Below, piece by piece: positions 8,485-15,801 of a stretch of 64,000 nucleotides of DNA. The first letter of the stretch is position 1. Each line of letters opens with the position of its first letter. Origin of the DNA: RHKX01 sp041393495 (GTDB lineage: Bacteria > Actinomycetota > Thermoleophilia > Solirubrobacterales > 70-9); NCBI GenBank assembly GCA_041393495.1, contig JAWKKA010000006.1:1-64000 (forward strand), given 5' to 3'. Under the pieces are notes generated by a model that searched no databases, was not told the origin of the DNA, and worked only from the letters and a program-made list of their open reading frames with translations. A program made the position numbers and the translations under genes.

Positions 8485-9276
8485 CTATCGGGCTGCCGCG
8501 TCGCCCGAGCCGGCGCCGCCCATCCGCTCCAGGTAGGCGGCCGCCGCCGCCCGCGCCTCGGGGTCGGCGAGGGCCGCGAGCAGCCCGTCGGCGTCCGACC
8601 ACGATCGCTCCGGCCGGCTGATCCCGGCGGCGACCGCGTTGACGTGCCGCTTGGTGGCGCGGACCGCGACCCGGGGCTTGGCCGCGACCGCGGCCGCGAG
8701 CGCCTCGACGGCCTCGTCGAGGTCGGCGGTCGCGACGACGCGGTTGAGCAGGCCGAGTCGCAGGGCCTCGTCCGCCCCGAGCGGCCGGCAGGTGATGACC
8801 AGGTCCTTGGTCGCGGCGGGGCCGATCTGTTGGACCAGCCGGGGGATGCCGCCCCACGCGAGCGGGATCCCGAGGTCGACCTCGGGGATCGAGAAGCGCG
8901 CATCCGCCGCGGCGATGCGCAGGTCGCAGGCAGCCGCGAGCACGAGGCCGCCGCCCACGCACCAGCCGTGAACCTTGGCGATCGTGATCGCCGCCATCTC
9001 CTCGAGCGCCTCCGCCATCAGCCGTCCCGCGTCGGCGTCCTCGCGCGAGACGCCCTCGGTGGCGCTGAACGCCGTCAGGTCGGCGCCGGCGCTGAAGGCG
9101 GCGCCGCGGCCGGAGACGACGACGACGCGGACCTCCGGATGGTCGGCATCGAAGCGGCGCGCCGCGGCGGCGATCTCGCGCAGCATGGCCGGGCTGAGCG
9201 GGTTCAGCTTCTCGGGCCGATCGAGGATCAGCGCCCCCCTCCTGCCCTCGACGCTGACCTCGATCCCATCGGACAC
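8485..9276 (-). CDS. Enoyl-CoA hydratase/isomerase family protein
   Basis: The 263-residue crotonase-fold protein has the N-terminal GALILDRPEKLNPLS, the oxyanion-hole segment GRGAAFSAGADLTAF and the second one VHGWCVGGGLVLAAACDLRI. The catalytic Glu of the first hydratase position appears in IPEVDLGIPLAWGG. It would hydrate or isomerise an acyl-CoA during fatty acid or side-chain degradation. The GTG at 9276 immediately precedes the first beta strand; upstream in-frame codons are unlike the family. It lies 37 bases after the amidohydrolase start on the same strand and may be co-transcribed. Confidence 0.88.
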   Translation of the reverse strand: MSDGIEVSVEGRRGALILDRPEKLNPLSPAMLREIAAAARRFDADHPEVRVVVVSGRGAAFSAGADLTAFSATEGVSREDADAGRLMAEALEEMAAITIAKVHGWCVGGGLVLAAACDLRIAAADARFSIPEVDLGIPLAWGGIPRLVQQIGPAATKDLVITCRPLGADEALRLGLLNRVVATADLDEAVEALAAAVAAKPRVAVRATKRHVNAVAAGISRPERSWSDADGLLAALADPEARAAAAAYLERMGGAGSGDAAAR

Positions 9277-9313
9277 AGCCGCCACTCTACGGCCTGCCGG
9301 AGCGCGCGACAGG

Positions 9314-10126
9314 TCAGCGGTCGAGCGCGAACACCCGCCGGGCATTCCCCTCGAGGAACAGCTCCCGCGCCTCTTCGTCGAGGCCGAGCGAATCGAGGTC
9401 GGCGAGCGCGTGCTCGGGGTCGATCATCGGGAAGTTCGATCCGAACATCACCTTGTGGCGGCCATCCGAGCGCAGGTAGTCGACGAGCTGCGGCGGATAG
9501 CGCCGCGCCGTGTAGGCGGAGGTGTCGATGAAGACGTTCGGGTACTTGCGGGCGAGAGCGATCATCTCGTCGGTCCACGGATAGCCGATGTGGCCGCCGA
9601 CGATCACGAGGTCGGGGAAATCGAGCGCGACGCGGTCGAGGTAGGGGATCGGGCGCCCGTACTCGGAGGGTCGCAGGGGCCCCGTATGGCCGACCTGCAG
9701 GCAGAAAGGGACGCCGAGCTCGACACAGGTCGCGTAGAGCGGGTAGAAGAGGCGGTGATCGGGCGGGCGCTCCCACAGCCACGGCAACAGCCGCAGCCCG
9801 ACGAACCCCGCAGCGACGCGACGACGGAGCTCGGCGACGGCTGCGACCGGGTCCCGGACGTCGACGGAGGCGAGACCGCAGAGACGAGACGGGTGCTGCT
9901 CGACCCAGCCCGCCACCTCGTCGTTCGAGATCAGATCCCCGTCGGGCCCATACCAGGCGCAGACGATCCCGCGATCGATCCCGGCCCGATCCATCGCATC
10001 GATCGTGGCCGCGATCGGGACCTCCTCGCGCGGCGGCTCCGCCCCGGTCCAACGCCACAGGGAGGCGAACATCTCGTGCGACGCGTGCCGCAAAGTCGGA
10101 TGCTGCATCCAGACGTCGATCGCCAT
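9314..10126 (-). CDS. Amidohydrolase family 2 (TIM-barrel) protein
   Basis: The 270-residue protein has the amidohydrolase_2 pattern: an N-terminal IDVWMQH in place of the usual DxHxH, GFVGLRLLPW, PFCLQVGH, VIVGGHIGYPWTDE and a C-terminal MFGSNFPMIDPE that supplies the late Asp-like region. Relatives are metal-dependent decarboxylases and hydrolases of ring-cleavage products. The degenerate first metal motif leaves metal dependence uncertain. The ATG at 10126 directly precedes the first strand. It may share a transcript with the enoyl-CoA hydratase, suggesting a small degradation operon. Confidence 0.82.
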   Translation of the reverse strand: MAIDVWMQHPTLRHASHEMFASLWRWTGAEPPREEVPIAATIDAMDRAGIDRGIVCAWYGPDGDLISNDEVAGWVEQHPSRLCGLASVDVRDPVAAVAELRRRVAAGFVGLRLLPWLWERPPDHRLFYPLYATCVELGVPFCLQVGHTGPLRPSEYGRPIPYLDRVALDFPDLVIVGGHIGYPWTDEMIALARKYPNVFIDTSAYTARRYPPQLVDYLRSDGRHKVMFGSNFPMIDPEHALADLDSLGLDEEARELFLEGNARRVFALDR

Positions 10127-10271
10127 CCCGGCCCACGGTATCGGGCGATCGGCGGCCGGAGCTGTCGATCCGTCCGCCGAAGCCCTGCCGTCCCGCCCAC
10201 CGCGGGCGTCGACCACGGGCCGGCGGCGGCGGCGCGGCGATGCCGGTCCAACCGGTCCCGCACGCGCCCCG

Positions 10272-10871
10272 CTACCCGGCGCCGGCCGCGACGGCGGCCG
10301 CCATCAGCTCGGCGGCGCTCTCGTCATCGAGGCCCTCGCCGGACAGGCGGCGCCAGGTCCAGAAGTCGAGCGCGAGCCGGATCAGCGCACCGGTCCGCTG
10401 CGCGCGCCGACCGCGGCCGCCGAACCCGGCGGCCAGCTCGGCGGCGAGCTCGGCCTGCATGCGGTCGACGTTCTCCGCCATGAACCGATCGAGCTCCGGG
10501 ACGGTGGCGCGGTCGCTGAAGAGCTTGCCGTACATCGGCTCGGTCTCGCGGTACCAGGCGTAGAGGAGGGCGAGGGCGCCGCGGACGCGCTCGCCCGGCT
10601 CCGCCCGGGCGAGGACGGCGCCGAGGTCGGGCGCCGGATGCAGCCGCTCGTAATGGGCGGCGCAGGCGGGCAGCAGCTCGCTCAGGCCGGCGAAGTGGTT
10701 GTAGACGGTCAGGCGCGTCACCCCCGCGCGCCGGGCGATCTCGGCCACGGTCGTCTTCGCGACGCCCTTCTCCTCGTGCAGCTCGGCGGTCACCCGCGCG
10801 ATCCGCTCGCGCGTCTCGCGCTGGCTCTCCGCTCGGGCCTTCAGCTCGTATTTCCGAATTTGGGTTGACAT
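10272..10871 (-). CDS. TetR-family transcriptional repressor
   Basis: The 199-residue protein has a TetR N-terminus (ELHEEKGVAKTTVAEIARRA, then GVTRLTVYNHFAGLSELLPA as the recognition helix) and a variable helical ligand domain. The ATG at 10871 is chosen over 10892 because a perfect palindrome (10881-10894) would otherwise fall inside the coding sequence. It is transcribed divergently from the FAD oxidase at 10939, the standard arrangement for a local repressor that also controls itself. Confidence 0.9.
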   Translation of the reverse strand: MSTQIRKYELKARAESQRETRERIARVTAELHEEKGVAKTTVAEIARRAGVTRLTVYNHFAGLSELLPACAAHYERLHPAPDLGAVLARAEPGERVRGALALLYAWYRETEPMYGKLFSDRATVPELDRFMAENVDRMQAELAAELAAGFGGRGRRAQRTGALIRLALDFWTWRRLSGEGLDDESAAELMAAAVAAGAG

Positions 10872-10880
10872 GGCGTTCAC

Positions 10881-10894
10881 CCATGTTAGCATGG
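10881..10894. promoter_or_regulatory. Palindrome in the TetR/FAD-oxidase intergenic region
   Basis: CCATG-TTAG-CATGG is a perfect inverted repeat with 5-base arms, 10 bases upstream of the tetR ATG. It could be an operator half of a TetR site or overlap the repressor's own promoter. Confidence 0.5.
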
Positions 10895-10905
10895 CCCAAG
10901 TTCAG

Positions 10906-10920
10906 TAAACGCCCTGTTTA
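10906..10920. promoter_or_regulatory. TetR-type operator candidate
   Basis: TAAAC-GCCCT-GTTTA is a perfect inverted repeat, AT-rich in a GC-rich genome, lying 18 bases upstream of the FAD oxidase ATG. Its place between divergent genes fits binding by the adjacent TetR protein. Confidence 0.6.
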
Positions 10921-10938
10921 GCGAAAGGCCCCGAGAAC

Positions 10939-12318
10939 ATGCTCGCCACCACCACCACATTCGCCGACCTGTCCGCCCGGATGACCGGGCGCGTCGTCGC
11001 CCCCGCCGATCCCGACTGGGACGCCGCGCGCCGGGTCTTCAACCTGGCGATGGACCTGCGGCCCGCCGCGGTCGTGCTCCCCCGCGGCGTCGACGACGCG
11101 ATCGCTGCGGTCGAGTACGCCGCCGCCAACGGGCTGCGAATCGCCCCTCAGGCGACCGGCCACAACGCCGACGCGCTCGGGTCGCTCGAGGATGTCCTGT
11201 TGGTCGACGTCCGCGAGCTCCAGGAGGTCTCGATCGACGCCGGCGCCAGGCGCGTGCGGGTCGGTGCCGGCGTCAAGTGGGAGCGGGTCGTGCCGGAGCT
11301 CTCCGATCTCGGGCTGGCGGCGCTGCACGGCTCCTCCCCCGACGTCGGCATCGCCGGCTACTCGCTCGGCGGCGGCATGGGCTGGCTCGCCCGCAAGTAC
11401 GGCCTGCAGGCGAACAGCGTCACCGCGCTCGAGCTCGTCGCGGCGGACGGGCGTCCGCTGCGGGTCGACGCCGAGAACGAGCCGGAGCTCTTCTGGGCGC
11501 TGCGCGGCGGCAACGGGAACTTCGGCCTCGTCACCGCGATCGAGTTCGCCGTCTACCCGGTCGAGGACCTCTACGCCGGCGCGATGTTCTTCCCGTTCGA
11601 GCGCGCCGGTGAGGTCCTGCACGCCTGGACCGAGCTCCTGCCGGCGCTGCCCGACGAGCTGATGAGCTGGGCGAAGCTCCTGCGGTTCCCCGACCAGCCG
11701 GACGTACCCGAGCCGGTCCGCGGCGGCTCGTTCACGGTCGTCTTCGCCGCGCATCTCGGCAGCGAGGAGGAGGGCCGCGCCCTGCTGCGGCCGGTGCGGA
11801 GCCTGGGCCCGGCGATGGACAGCTTCGCGACCGTGCCGCCGGCGGCGCTCGGCGAGATGGCGATGGACCCGCCCGACCCGCTGCCGCTGGTGAGCACGAC
11901 GGCGCTGCTCGACGAGCTGCCGGGCGGCGGCGTCGACGAGCTCGTCGCCGCCGCCGGCCCGGGCTCGGGATCGCCGCTGGCGATGGTCGAGCTGCGGCAG
12001 ATGGGCGGCGCCCTCGCGCGTCCGCCGGCGGACGCCGGGGCGCGGGCGACCCTACCGGGCTCGCTGGCGATGCTGTCGCTCGGCGTGGTCGAGGACGAGG
12101 CCGCGGCGGCGACGGCGCGGGCCTACCTCGAGGCGGTCGACCGGGCCGTCCTCCCCTACCGGGTCGGCGACTACCCGAACTTCGTCATGGAGCCGACCGA
12201 CGCGAGCCGGTTCTTCGACGCGGAGACCTGGGCGCGCCTGCGCCAGGCGAAGGCGACCTACGACCCGGACGACATGTTCGAGGGCAACCACCACATCCCG
12301 CCCGCGGAGCCGTGTTGA
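10939..12318 (+). CDS. FAD-binding oxidoreductase, berberine-bridge-enzyme-like
   Basis: The 459-residue protein has a PCMH-type FAD domain with IAPQATGHNADALGS (the position where related enzymes bind the flavin through His) and GIAGYSLGGGMGWLARKYGL, then a substrate domain and the family-typical C-terminus (KATYDPDDMFEGNHHI). The Cys used for the second covalent flavin link in bicovalent enzymes is replaced in the GYSLGGG segment, so single or no covalent attachment is expected. Related enzymes oxidise sugars, alkaloids or phenolic substrates with O2. It is expected to be controlled by the adjacent TetR repressor. Confidence 0.88.
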   Translation: MLATTTTFADLSARMTGRVVAPADPDWDAARRVFNLAMDLRPAAVVLPRGVDDAIAAVEYAAANGLRIAPQATGHNADALGSLEDVLLVDVRELQEVSIDAGARRVRVGAGVKWERVVPELSDLGLAALHGSSPDVGIAGYSLGGGMGWLARKYGLQANSVTALELVAADGRPLRVDAENEPELFWALRGGNGNFGLVTAIEFAVYPVEDLYAGAMFFPFERAGEVLHAWTELLPALPDELMSWAKLLRFPDQPDVPEPVRGGSFTVVFAAHLGSEEEGRALLRPVRSLGPAMDSFATVPPAALGEMAMDPPDPLPLVSTTALLDELPGGGVDELVAAAGPGSGSPLAMVELRQMGGALARPPADAGARATLPGSLAMLSLGVVEDEAAAATARAYLEAVDRAVLPYRVGDYPNFVMEPTDASRFFDAETWARLRQAKATYDPDDMFEGNHHIPPAEPC

Positions 12319-12335
12319 GTCGGGACAACCTCGCA

Positions 12336-13203
12336 TGGAGTGCCCCGGGTCTCGTGGACACGGTTGACCTTTGAGCCGCGAGCGTATCCCACGCATCGCC
12401 CACCGGCCATGGCCGGTGGGCGGCGCAGCCGCTCATCCTCTCCTTCGCCAGCCTCGAGCGCCCGCTCCTCGAAGACGACCGGCGAGAGGTAGCCGAGCCG
12501 CGAGTGCAGGCGGATCGGGTTGCAGAACTCCTCGACGTAGCTGAAGACCTCGCCCCGGAGCTCGGCCTTGGTCGGCCGGCTGCGACGGTTGACGAGATCC
12601 TTCTTATGCGTCGCGAAGAACGACTCGCTGACGGCGTTGTCGTAGCAGTCGCCGACCGAGCCCATCGAGACCGCGACGCCGGCGTCAGCGGCGGCGTGGC
12701 CGAAGGTCAGAGCGACGTATTGCGAGCCTTGGTCGGAGTGATGGATGAGGCCTGGTGCGGGTCTGCGGCGAGCTACCGCCATCTCGAGGGCAGCGACGAC
12801 GAGCTCCGCCCGCATGTGTTCGGCCATCGACCAGCCGACGATCCGGCGGCTGAAGCAGTCCATGACCGCGGCGAGGTAGAGCCAGCCCTCCCGGGTCTGG
12901 AGGTAGGTGATGTCGGCCGACCAGAGCAGGTTCGGCTCTGGGGGATCGAAGTCGCGCTCGACGAGGTCCGGCGCCGGGCGAACGCCCTTCACCCGGATCG
13001 TCGTCCGGCCGCGCCTTCGCGGCACCGAGCCCGAGAGCCCGTTGATCCGCATCAGCCGCTCGATCCGGCCGCGGCCGACGTCAATGCCGCGGTGGGTGAG
13101 CTCGGCGTGGACCCGCCTTGACGTAGGTCTTCTTAGAGGCTCTCCAGACCTTGCGGATCTCCTCGACCAGCCAGGCGTCGGCGAGGTCGCGGGCGCTCGG
13201 ACC
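12336..13203 (-). pseudogene. IS3-family transposase OrfB, 5'-truncated and frameshifted
   Basis: From the C-terminal side the frame holds the full DDE integrase core: SADITYL (first Asp), LIHHSDQGSQY (second Asp) and DNAVSESFFATHKK (Glu), plus the HTH_21-like RRVHAELTHRGIDVGRGRI. Upstream of about 13120 the match continues in another frame (DAWLVEEIRKVWRASKKTY), so a frameshift separates the two. The N-terminus is lost at about 13203. There is no in-frame stop inside the element, so the frame reads out into the antisense of the neighbouring oxidase. It cannot encode an active transposase. Confidence 0.8.
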
Positions 13204-13212
13204 GCAGAACGC
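12336..13212. mobile_element. Truncated IS3-family insertion sequence
   Basis: The left end begins TGGAGTGCC at 12336, 18 bases after the FAD oxidase stop, matching the 5'-TG ends of IS3-type terminal repeats. The element contains most of orfB on the minus strand. The right end, orfA and the 5' end of orfB are missing: similarity stops where a tRNA-terminator-like hairpin (13214-13240) begins. No matching right inverted repeat or target duplication is seen, so the element is a non-mobile remnant. Confidence 0.75.
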
Positions 13213-13213
13213 C

Positions 13214-13260
13214 AGAAGCCCGCTTGATAGGCGGGCTTCTCGAATAGCGGGGGCCCGATT
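13214..13260. other. tRNA 3'-end/terminator-like remnant (possible att site)
   Basis: AGAAGCCCGC and GCGGGCTTCT (13214-13223, 13231-13240) form a 10-bp hairpin, followed by CG-A-ATAGCGGGGG. The same layout occurs at 35032-35072, where the hairpin is the terminator of the initiator tRNA and ATAGCGGGGG contains the last bases of that tRNA. Similarity falls off after about 13250. It may be the far end of an island inserted at the tRNA gene, or simply a relic of a second tRNA. Confidence 0.4.
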
Positions 13261-13314
13261 CGTTCGTCGCTACCACCCTCGAATCGTCGAGCAGATCGCA
13301 GCCTAGATAACGGC

Positions 13315-14165
13315 TCAACCCACCAGCTCGCGCACCGTCTGCGCCACATCGCCCAGGCGCCGGATGAACTCCAGCGGCTCCTCGTCGGGCAGCGCCAGCA
13401 GCAGGACCTCGAAGCCGAGATCGTCGACGGCGCGCGCCAGTCGCCCCGCGTCGAGCCAGGCGTCCGGCTCGCCGAGGCCGAAGTTCGCAGCGCGCACGAT
13501 CTCGGCGGGGTCGCGACCCGCCTTGCGGGCCGCCTCATCGATCCGGCGCTGATTCGCGGGGACATCCTCGGGCGCCATGTAGGAGCCACCGACGCTCGGA
13601 AGCCAGCCGTCTCCCAGCCTGCCCGTGAGGCGCAACATGCGGGGCCCGACGGCGCCCACCCACAGCCCCAGCGGATGCGCCGGCTCGGGCCCCGGCCTGG
13701 CGCCCTTCGCTGTGTAGTGCTTGCCCTCGAGACGCACCGAGCGCTCGCCGCCCAGGAACGCCTTCATGATCTGCATCGCCTCCTCGAGCGCCTCGACCGA
13801 CTCCCCCGGCGAGCGCCGCGGGCCCCCATCGCCTCGACGGCGTCCCAGAAGGCGCCCGCTCCGACCCCGAGCTCGACCCGGCCGCCGCTCAGCCGGTCGA
13901 GCGAGGCGGCGGCCTTGGCCAGCACCGCCGGCTGGCGCAACGGCAGGTTGATGACGTCGGGCAAGAGCGTGACCCGCTCCGTGCGGGCGGCGAGGTAGGA
14001 GAGCAGGGTCCAGGTATCGAGGTAGCGGGGCTGGTAGGGGTGGTCCTGGATCCCGATCACGTCCAAGCCCACCTCCTCGGCGAGCGTCGCCGCCTGCAGG
14101 ACGCCCTCGGCATCGTCCGCATCGGGTACGAGGAAGATGCCGAACTGTGGCGAGCCACCTGTCAT
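13315..14165 (-). pseudogene. LLM-class (F420-dependent) oxidoreductase, one frameshift
   Basis: The N-terminal part (MTGGSPQFGIFLVPDADD onwards; LLPDVINLPLRQPAVLAKAA; SGGRVELGVGAGAFWDAVEA) and the C-terminal part (MQIMKAFLGGERSVRLEGKH; GLWVGAVGPRMLRLTGRLGD) are both typical of bacterial luciferase-like F420 or flavin oxidoreductases. They are in different frames; adding one G to a five-base G/C run at about 13826-13830 restores a 283-residue protein. This suggests a sequencing indel or a very recent mutation. The ATG at 14165 matches the family N-terminus. The substrate is unknown. Confidence 0.8.
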
Positions 14166-14251
14166 GGCCTGCACGGTAGCGACCTCGTCGTCCAGCTCAC
14201 GCGAGCAGTGCGCGACGCGCCCCGGCAGTCGCGAGTCGGACCCACGATGGA

Positions 14252-14265
14252 TCCACGATCGTGGA
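14252..14265. promoter_or_regulatory. 14-bp perfect palindrome upstream of the LLM gene
   Basis: TCCACGATCGTGGA lies 87 bases upstream of the LLM oxidoreductase start, and its half-site CCACGAT is also present at 14242-14248. It is a possible regulator site; no evidence links it to a specific protein. The rest of the 14166-14367 gap shows no gene. Confidence 0.35.
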
Positions 14266-14367
14266 CGCCGGGTGCGGTCGATGCCGACATCACCAACAAG
14301 GTGAATTGTGGATGGACTGCCCAAGCGAGGCAGACCTTCCAGGTACGCCCGCGTCGGATCGTTGCGA

Positions 14368-15801
14368 TTACCCGCCCGAGTTCACCTTGAAGAAGCCCGA
14401 GGGGGCGAGCCCGGCCAGGCGCTGGACGACCTGGCTCGGACGTCGTCCTGAGTCCTCGAGCGATTCCTTGCGGCGCACCGCTTCGCGCACCAATACACCG
14501 CCGGGCGTGCGCACGGGTTCAGGCGGGAACTTCCCCGGAATTCCCTGGGCGAGCGCGCTGCGAGCCCAGTCGTCATCGCGACCGAGTGCAAGCGAGCAAA
14601 GGATGTGGCCGGCGAGCAGGCTCGGGACCACGCCATTGCCGGAGAAGCCCACGCCGTAGACGACGCCGCTACCGCGCAGACGGCCGAAGAACGGCAGGCC
14701 ATCGGAGCTGCGGTCCACCGCACCGCCCCACGCGGCCGCGATTGGCACGCCGCGCGACGCCGGACAGAGGCGGTGCAACTCGGCCGCCACCCGCGCTGCG
14801 CGCCGCTCGTGGCGGTCGAAGCCCCCGGGGAAGCGTCCATGGCACCCGAGGCCCCCGCCGCCCTTGCCGAAGACGATCCGGCCGTCGTCGGTGGTGCGGT
14901 AGTAGTTGACCATCAGCCGTGAGTCGGAGATCGACTCGCCGCCGGTCCAGCCGCTGGTTGTGAGCTGCGCCGGCATCGGCTTCGTCGCAACGACATCACT
15001 CGAGAGCGGCAGCACCGCTCGCCGAAGCTCCGGCAGCCCGGCGATCCAGGCGTTGGTCGCGAGCACGATCTGCTCCGCTCGCAGGCGTCCGGCTTCCGCT
15101 AGCAGCAAGCCCGCATCCGCGTCAAGGCGTCTTACGGGCGAGCGTTCGAACACCTCGACCCCGCGACGCCGCGCCACCTGAAGCAGCCCGCGCGCAAGCC
15201 TCGCCGGGTTCACGGTCGCGGCCTCACGCTCATAGGCGCCGCCGACGTGGATCGGCGAGCCGGTGCGGCGGGCCACGTCGTCCGGATCGAGCTCCTCGAA
15301 TGGGGCCACGCCCAACCGAGCGCATTCGTGGATCGCCCCTCGCCAGGCTCCGGCCTGTGCGGCTGAGGTGGCCGTCCAGAGCCAGCCGCCCCTTCGATAC
15401 GCGGCATCGATCCCCTCGGCCTCACAGAACTCCCCCAGGTCGCCGACGGCGGTTTCGGCGGCACGCCCGAGCCTGAGCGCTTCGACGTCCCCCGCGCGCT
15501 CGACGAGCGTCTCGATCTTCGGCCACCAGCCGAATGCGAAGCCGCCGTTGCGCCCCGACGCACCGGAGCCGCACAGATCGGCCTCGAGGACGGCCACGCT
15601 GGCCCCCGGTTCCGCCTCCGCGATCCGGATCGCCGCCCACAGGCCGACGTAGCCGCCGCCGACGATCGCAATGTCCGCCCCGACCTCGCCGGTCAGACGC
15701 CTGGCGCCGACGTCACCCTCATCGGCGAGCGCCTGGTCCAGCCACCACCCGTAGTTGCGTCCGCCGCGCCCGCCCGACGGCGGTTGCGGGAGGGAGATCA
15801 T
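14368..15801 (-). CDS. DadA/PuuB-type FAD-dependent amine oxidoreductase
   Basis: The 477-residue protein has an N-terminal dinucleotide fold (ADIAIVGGGYVGLWAA, about residues 40-56), the SGASGRNGGFAFGWW segment near residue 80 typical of gamma-glutamylputrescine oxidase and D-amino-acid dehydrogenase relatives, and a C-terminal VYGVGFSGNGVVPS closing the FAD site. It would oxidise an amine or N-substituted amino acid and pass electrons to O2 or the chain. Its start overlaps the stop of the carboxylase alpha-gamma gene (ATGA at 15798-15801), so it is translationally coupled to that gene and belongs to the same operon. Confidence 0.85.
   Translation of the reverse strand: MISLPQPPSGGRGGRNYGWWLDQALADEGDVGARRLTGEVGADIAIVGGGYVGLWAAIRIAEAEPGASVAVLEADLCGSGASGRNGGFAFGWWPKIETLVERAGDVEALRLGRAAETAVGDLGEFCEAEGIDAAYRRGGWLWTATSAAQAGAWRGAIHECARLGVAPFEELDPDDVARRTGSPIHVGGAYEREAATVNPARLARGLLQVARRRGVEVFERSPVRRLDADAGLLLAEAGRLRAEQIVLATNAWIAGLPELRRAVLPLSSDVVATKPMPAQLTTSGWTGGESISDSRLMVNYYRTTDDGRIVFGKGGGGLGCHGRFPGGFDRHERRAARVAAELHRLCPASRGVPIAAAWGGAVDRSSDGLPFFGRLRGSGVVYGVGFSGNGVVPSLLAGHILCSLALGRDDDWARSALAQGIPGKFPPEPVRTPGGVLVREAVRRKESLEDSGRRPSQVVQRLAGLAPSGFFKVNSGG

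Noticed and set aside
12258..12335. Transposase frame continuing into the FAD oxidase region
   Set aside because: The frame simply lacks a stop at the element end; these codons are antisense to the conserved oxidase C-terminus.
14298..14390. CAAGGTGAA and TTCACCTTG as an inverted pair
   Set aside because: The arms are short and about 80 bases apart, and one is inside the FAD oxidase coding end. Likely chance.
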